From: Streptomyces sp. NBC_00287 | Lineage (GTDB): Bacteria; Actinomycetota; Actinomycetes; Streptomycetales; Streptomycetaceae | Direction of reading: 5' to 3' | Assembly: GCF_036173105.1 (NCBI RefSeq) | Contig: NZ_CP108053.1 | Location: 6,448,001 to 6,512,000 of the forward strand | Length of the DNA stretch: 64,000 nt | In this document: piece after piece, positions 61,900 through 64,000 of the stretch | Layout: every line of letters starts with the position of its first letter | Numbering within the stretch: the first letter of the stretch is position 1 | Made by a program: the position numbers and the translations under genes | Notes under the pieces: model-generated | Told to the model about the DNA's origin: nothing | Database searches by the model: none | Seen by the model: only the letters and a program-made list of their open reading frames with translations

Positions 61900-62823
61900 T
61901 CATGCGGCCCGGCGCCGGTACTGACCCGGGGCCACTCCGTACTCCCGCTTGAAGGCCTTGGCGAAGGCGAACTCCGAGGTGTAGCCGGTGCGTTGGGCGA
62001 TCTGGCGCAGCGGCGCGTCCTCCTCGCGCAGCAGCCGGCCCGCCGTCGTCATGCGCCACCAGGTCAGATACGTCAGCGGCGGCGCCCCGACCAGTGTGGT
62101 GAACCGGCGGGCGAAGGCCGCCCGGGACAGGCCGCCGTGGGCGCCGAGCTCCTCCACCGTCCAGGGGCGGGCCGGATCGTCGTGGAGGGCGTGCAGCGCC
62201 GTCGCGACGGCGGGGTCGGCGAGCGCGGCCGCCCACCCCGTGGGGTGCCCGTCGGTCCGTGCCTCCCCCTGCCACCAGGCCCGCAGGATGTACAGCAGCA
62301 GGGTGTCCAGCAGCGAGGTCACGATGGTGTCCGAGCCCGGCTGCGGCTCCGCCAGCTCCGCGCCCAGCAGCTCCACCGACGCCCGCAGCGAACGGTGCGT
62401 GCCGACACGGGCGGGCAGATGCACCACCTCCGGCAGCTCGGTCAGCAGCGGGTGGGCGCGGGAGCGGTCCAGGTGATAGGCGCCGCACAGCATGACCGTG
62501 GTCGGCGGGCCCGACCCCACCGGATCGGGCGGAAGTTCGGGCCAGGTGCCGTCGTCCTTGAGCCGTACCTCCTCCATCGGTACGTCCAGACCGCTGGCCA
62601 CGCCGTGTCCGCAGCCGCTCGCCAGGAACACCACGTCCCCCGGCCCGAGTTCGACCGGTTCGCTCTCGGCGGGGATCAACCACGCCGACCCTCTGAGCAG
62701 CACATGGAACCCGGCGCCTGCCGAGGCCTCGAAGCGCATGCCCCAGGGCCCGTACATGTCGTTGCGCGAGGAGTGCGGTCGTCCGGTGCGCATGGCGGCG
62801 ACCGCGTCGCTGAGGACATCCAT
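61900..62823 (-). CDS. AraC-family regulator with cupin sensor
   Basis: 307 aa from ATG at 62823. N-terminal cupin ~25-110 (FHVLLRGSAWLIPAESEPVE, LGPGDVVFLASGCGHGV). C-terminal AraC pair of helix-turn-helices ~205-305: WTVEELGAHGGLSRAAFARR, APLRQIAQRTGYTSEFAFAK, AFKREYGVAPGQYRR. A TATCGT at -12 to -7 and absence of a ribosome-binding site suggest a leaderless start. Divergent from the oxidoreductase gene (101 bp), which it probably controls through the repeats at 62863-62895. Confidence 0.9.
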   Translation of the reverse strand: MDVLSDAVAAMRTGRPHSSRNDMYGPWGMRFEASAGAGFHVLLRGSAWLIPAESEPVELGPGDVVFLASGCGHGVASGLDVPMEEVRLKDDGTWPELPPDPVGSGPPTTVMLCGAYHLDRSRAHPLLTELPEVVHLPARVGTHRSLRASVELLGAELAEPQPGSDTIVTSLLDTLLLYILRAWWQGEARTDGHPTGWAAALADPAVATALHALHDDPARPWTVEELGAHGGLSRAAFARRFTTLVGAPPLTYLTWWRMTTAGRLLREEDAPLRQIAQRTGYTSEFAFAKAFKREYGVAPGQYRRRAA

Positions 62824-62862
62824 GTCCGTACGATAGCCAGCCGGTCAAGAGGCGAGACGAAC

Positions 62863-62895
62863 GGACATGAATGGAGGATCGACAGACATGGATCG
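62863..62895. promoter_or_regulatory. direct repeat operator in the AraC/oxidoreductase gap
   Basis: GACATG occurs at 62864 and at 62885, exactly 21 bp apart (two helical turns), within the longer similar texts ggacatgaatgga and agacatggatcg. This spacing is typical of AraC-family half-sites. TACCGT (62912-62917) is a candidate -10 for the rightward gene, 7 bp before its ATG. Confidence 0.5.
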
Positions 62896-62924
62896 TCTCC
62901 AGGCTCGCCCGTACCGTCGATTGC

Positions 62925-63926
62925 ATGACATCGACCGCACGCACCGTGCTCTTTCATGACCTCGGCGGACCCGACGTGATGACGATCGAGGACGCGACCG
63001 TCCCCGAGCCCGGCCCCGGTGAAGTCGCCCTCCGTGTCGAGGCGCTGGGCCTCAACCGCGCCGACGCCCTCTTCCGCGCCGGGACTTACTACTACCAGCC
63101 CACGCTCCCCGCCTCCCGCCTCGGCTACGAGGCCTCCGCCGTCGTCGAGGCGGTCGGCGAGGGCGTCACCGAACTCGCCGTCGGCGACCCGGTGATGACC
63201 GGGCCCGGCATCGAGATGAGCGCCCAGGGCGTGTACGCGGAGCGCCTCGTCCTGCCCGAGTCGTCCGTCGTCCCTCGCCCCGCCTCCGTCGACGCGGTCA
63301 CCGGGGCCGCGGCCTGGATGACGTACAGCACCGCCTACGGGGCCCTGCTGGAGACCGCCGGACTCAAGCCCGGCGACCATGTCCTCGTCACCGGCGCCTC
63401 CAGCGGCGTCGGCACCGCGGCCGTCCAGGTCGCCCGGCGGATCGGCGCGATTCCGATCGCCACCACGCGCACCGAGGCCAAGCGGAAGCAGCTGCTCGAT
63501 GTGGGGGCGGCCGAGGTGATCGTCACCGGGGAGGCCGAAGGGGACGCGGTCGCCACGGAGGTCAAGCGGCTCACCGGCGGACAGGGCGTCGAGGTGATCT
63601 TCGACGGGATCGGCGGCCCGGGCTTCGGGGCGCTGACCAATGGGCTCGCGGCCGGCGGATCCGTCGTGCTCTACGGCTGGCTGGACGGGCGCCCCGCCGA
63701 GATCCCCTTCAACTGGCCCTTCACGATCCACACGTACGCCAACATGGCCCTCACCGACACCGGTGGCGGCCGCCGCCGCGCCATCGCCTTCGTCAACGCC
63801 GGTCTCGCCGACGGCGGCTTCCGGCCGGTCGTCGCGGAGGTCTTCGAGGGCCTCGACAGCATCCGGGACGCGCACCGGCTGATGGAGTCCAATCGGCACA
63901 CGGGCAAGATCGTCGTACGGATCTGA
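62925..63926 (+). CDS. zinc-independent quinone oxidoreductase (MDR family)
   Basis: 333 aa from ATG at 62925; the longer frame to 62871 overlaps promoter elements. GroES-like N domain (PEPGPGEVALRVEALGLNRA, GYEASAVVEAVGEGVTELAV) and Rossmann domain with the AXXGXXG-type VLVTGASSGVGTAAVQVARR. No zinc ligands of alcohol dehydrogenases, so a NADPH:quinone reductase-like enzyme. The C-terminus has the typical RDAHRLMESNRHTGKIVV. Divergent from a cupin-AraC regulator, suggesting stress- or drug-induced expression. No visible ribosome-binding site. Confidence 0.91.
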   Translation: MTSTARTVLFHDLGGPDVMTIEDATVPEPGPGEVALRVEALGLNRADALFRAGTYYYQPTLPASRLGYEASAVVEAVGEGVTELAVGDPVMTGPGIEMSAQGVYAERLVLPESSVVPRPASVDAVTGAAAWMTYSTAYGALLETAGLKPGDHVLVTGASSGVGTAAVQVARRIGAIPIATTRTEAKRKQLLDVGAAEVIVTGEAEGDAVATEVKRLTGGQGVEVIFDGIGGPGFGALTNGLAAGGSVVLYGWLDGRPAEIPFNWPFTIHTYANMALTDTGGGRRRAIAFVNAGLADGGFRPVVAEVFEGLDSIRDAHRLMESNRHTGKIVVRI

Positions 63927-64000
63927 GGGCGGCCGGAATACCCGCAACCACTCCGAGGTTGACGCACAACATCAGAAGAATGCATGTGCATATACCTCGG
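63927..64000. other. right end, intergenic
   Basis: No gene. A TTGACG at 63959-63964 and the near-palindrome ATGCATGTGCAT around 63980-63991 may belong to a promoter for a gene outside the window. Confidence 0.3.

Noticed and set aside
63671..63991. Small minus-strand frame at the right edge
   Set aside because: Lies antisense to the oxidoreductase gene for most of its length and has no ribosome-binding site or domain.

Overview
The window is very GC-rich and densely coded, with many GTG/TTG starts and 4-bp stop/start overlaps. It carries a GlgE maltosyltransferase pathway, a thermolysin-like protease pair, L,D-transpeptidases and a Scabin/ScARP-type ADP-ribosyltransferase. This points to the core chromosome of a Streptomyces. 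From memory, the order ackA-pta-pfkA ... glgB-mak-treS-glgE-glgP ... recalls S. coelicolor around SCO5424-SCO5464; that is recall, not a search.

Region by region: (1) 1-4802: ackA (partial) and pta, divergent from pfkA; then an XRE-type regulator and a small PPOX-fold oxidoreductase. (2) 4808-16347: an accessory island of NLR-like conflict genes. It holds a 917-aa PNP-NB-ARC-TPR protein, a divergent NB-ARC-TPR protein, a three-gene sugar ABC importer without ATPase, a second PNP and NB-ARC-TPR pair split over two overlapping frames, and a divergent 4-TM membrane protein. (3) 16340-20236: CitA/CitB-type two-component pair and a DctA C4-dicarboxylate symporter. (4) 20264-29350: MarR, maleylpyruvate-isomerase-like, AAA ATPase, TetR, aldo/keto reductase, epimerase, Lrp/AsnC, MerR, thioredoxin and a HelD-type helicase. 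(5) 29347-41766: glgB, mak, treS and glgE in one overlapping operon, a secreted subtilase, a 548-bp gap with a tRNA-like element, then glgP. (6) 41785-50162: DUF1990 protein, two secreted M4 metalloproteases (one with a P domain) and a heterodimeric ABC exporter. (7) 50229-56874: glgX, two lipoprotein L,D-transpeptidases, enoyl-CoA hydratase and a histidine-kinase-like ATPase. (8) 56936-64000: Tat lipoprotein polysaccharide deacetylase-like protein, beta-propeller lipoprotein, secreted ADP-ribosyltransferase, GNAT/MerR divergon, EF-hand protein, MGCDIH-family protein and an AraC/quinone-oxidoreductase divergon.

How they work together: PfkA and Pta-AckA handle glycolysis and acetate overflow. 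TreS, Mak, GlgE and GlgB turn trehalose into branched alpha-glucan, while GlgP and GlgX break it down. CitAB probably controls dctA. The NB-ARC/PNP island is the best candidate for a poorly described system. It looks like an abortive-infection (STAND/NLR) immune cluster with nucleosidase effectors, near-identical TPR units and a shared leaderless promoter. The secreted ADP-ribosyltransferase is the second notable item.
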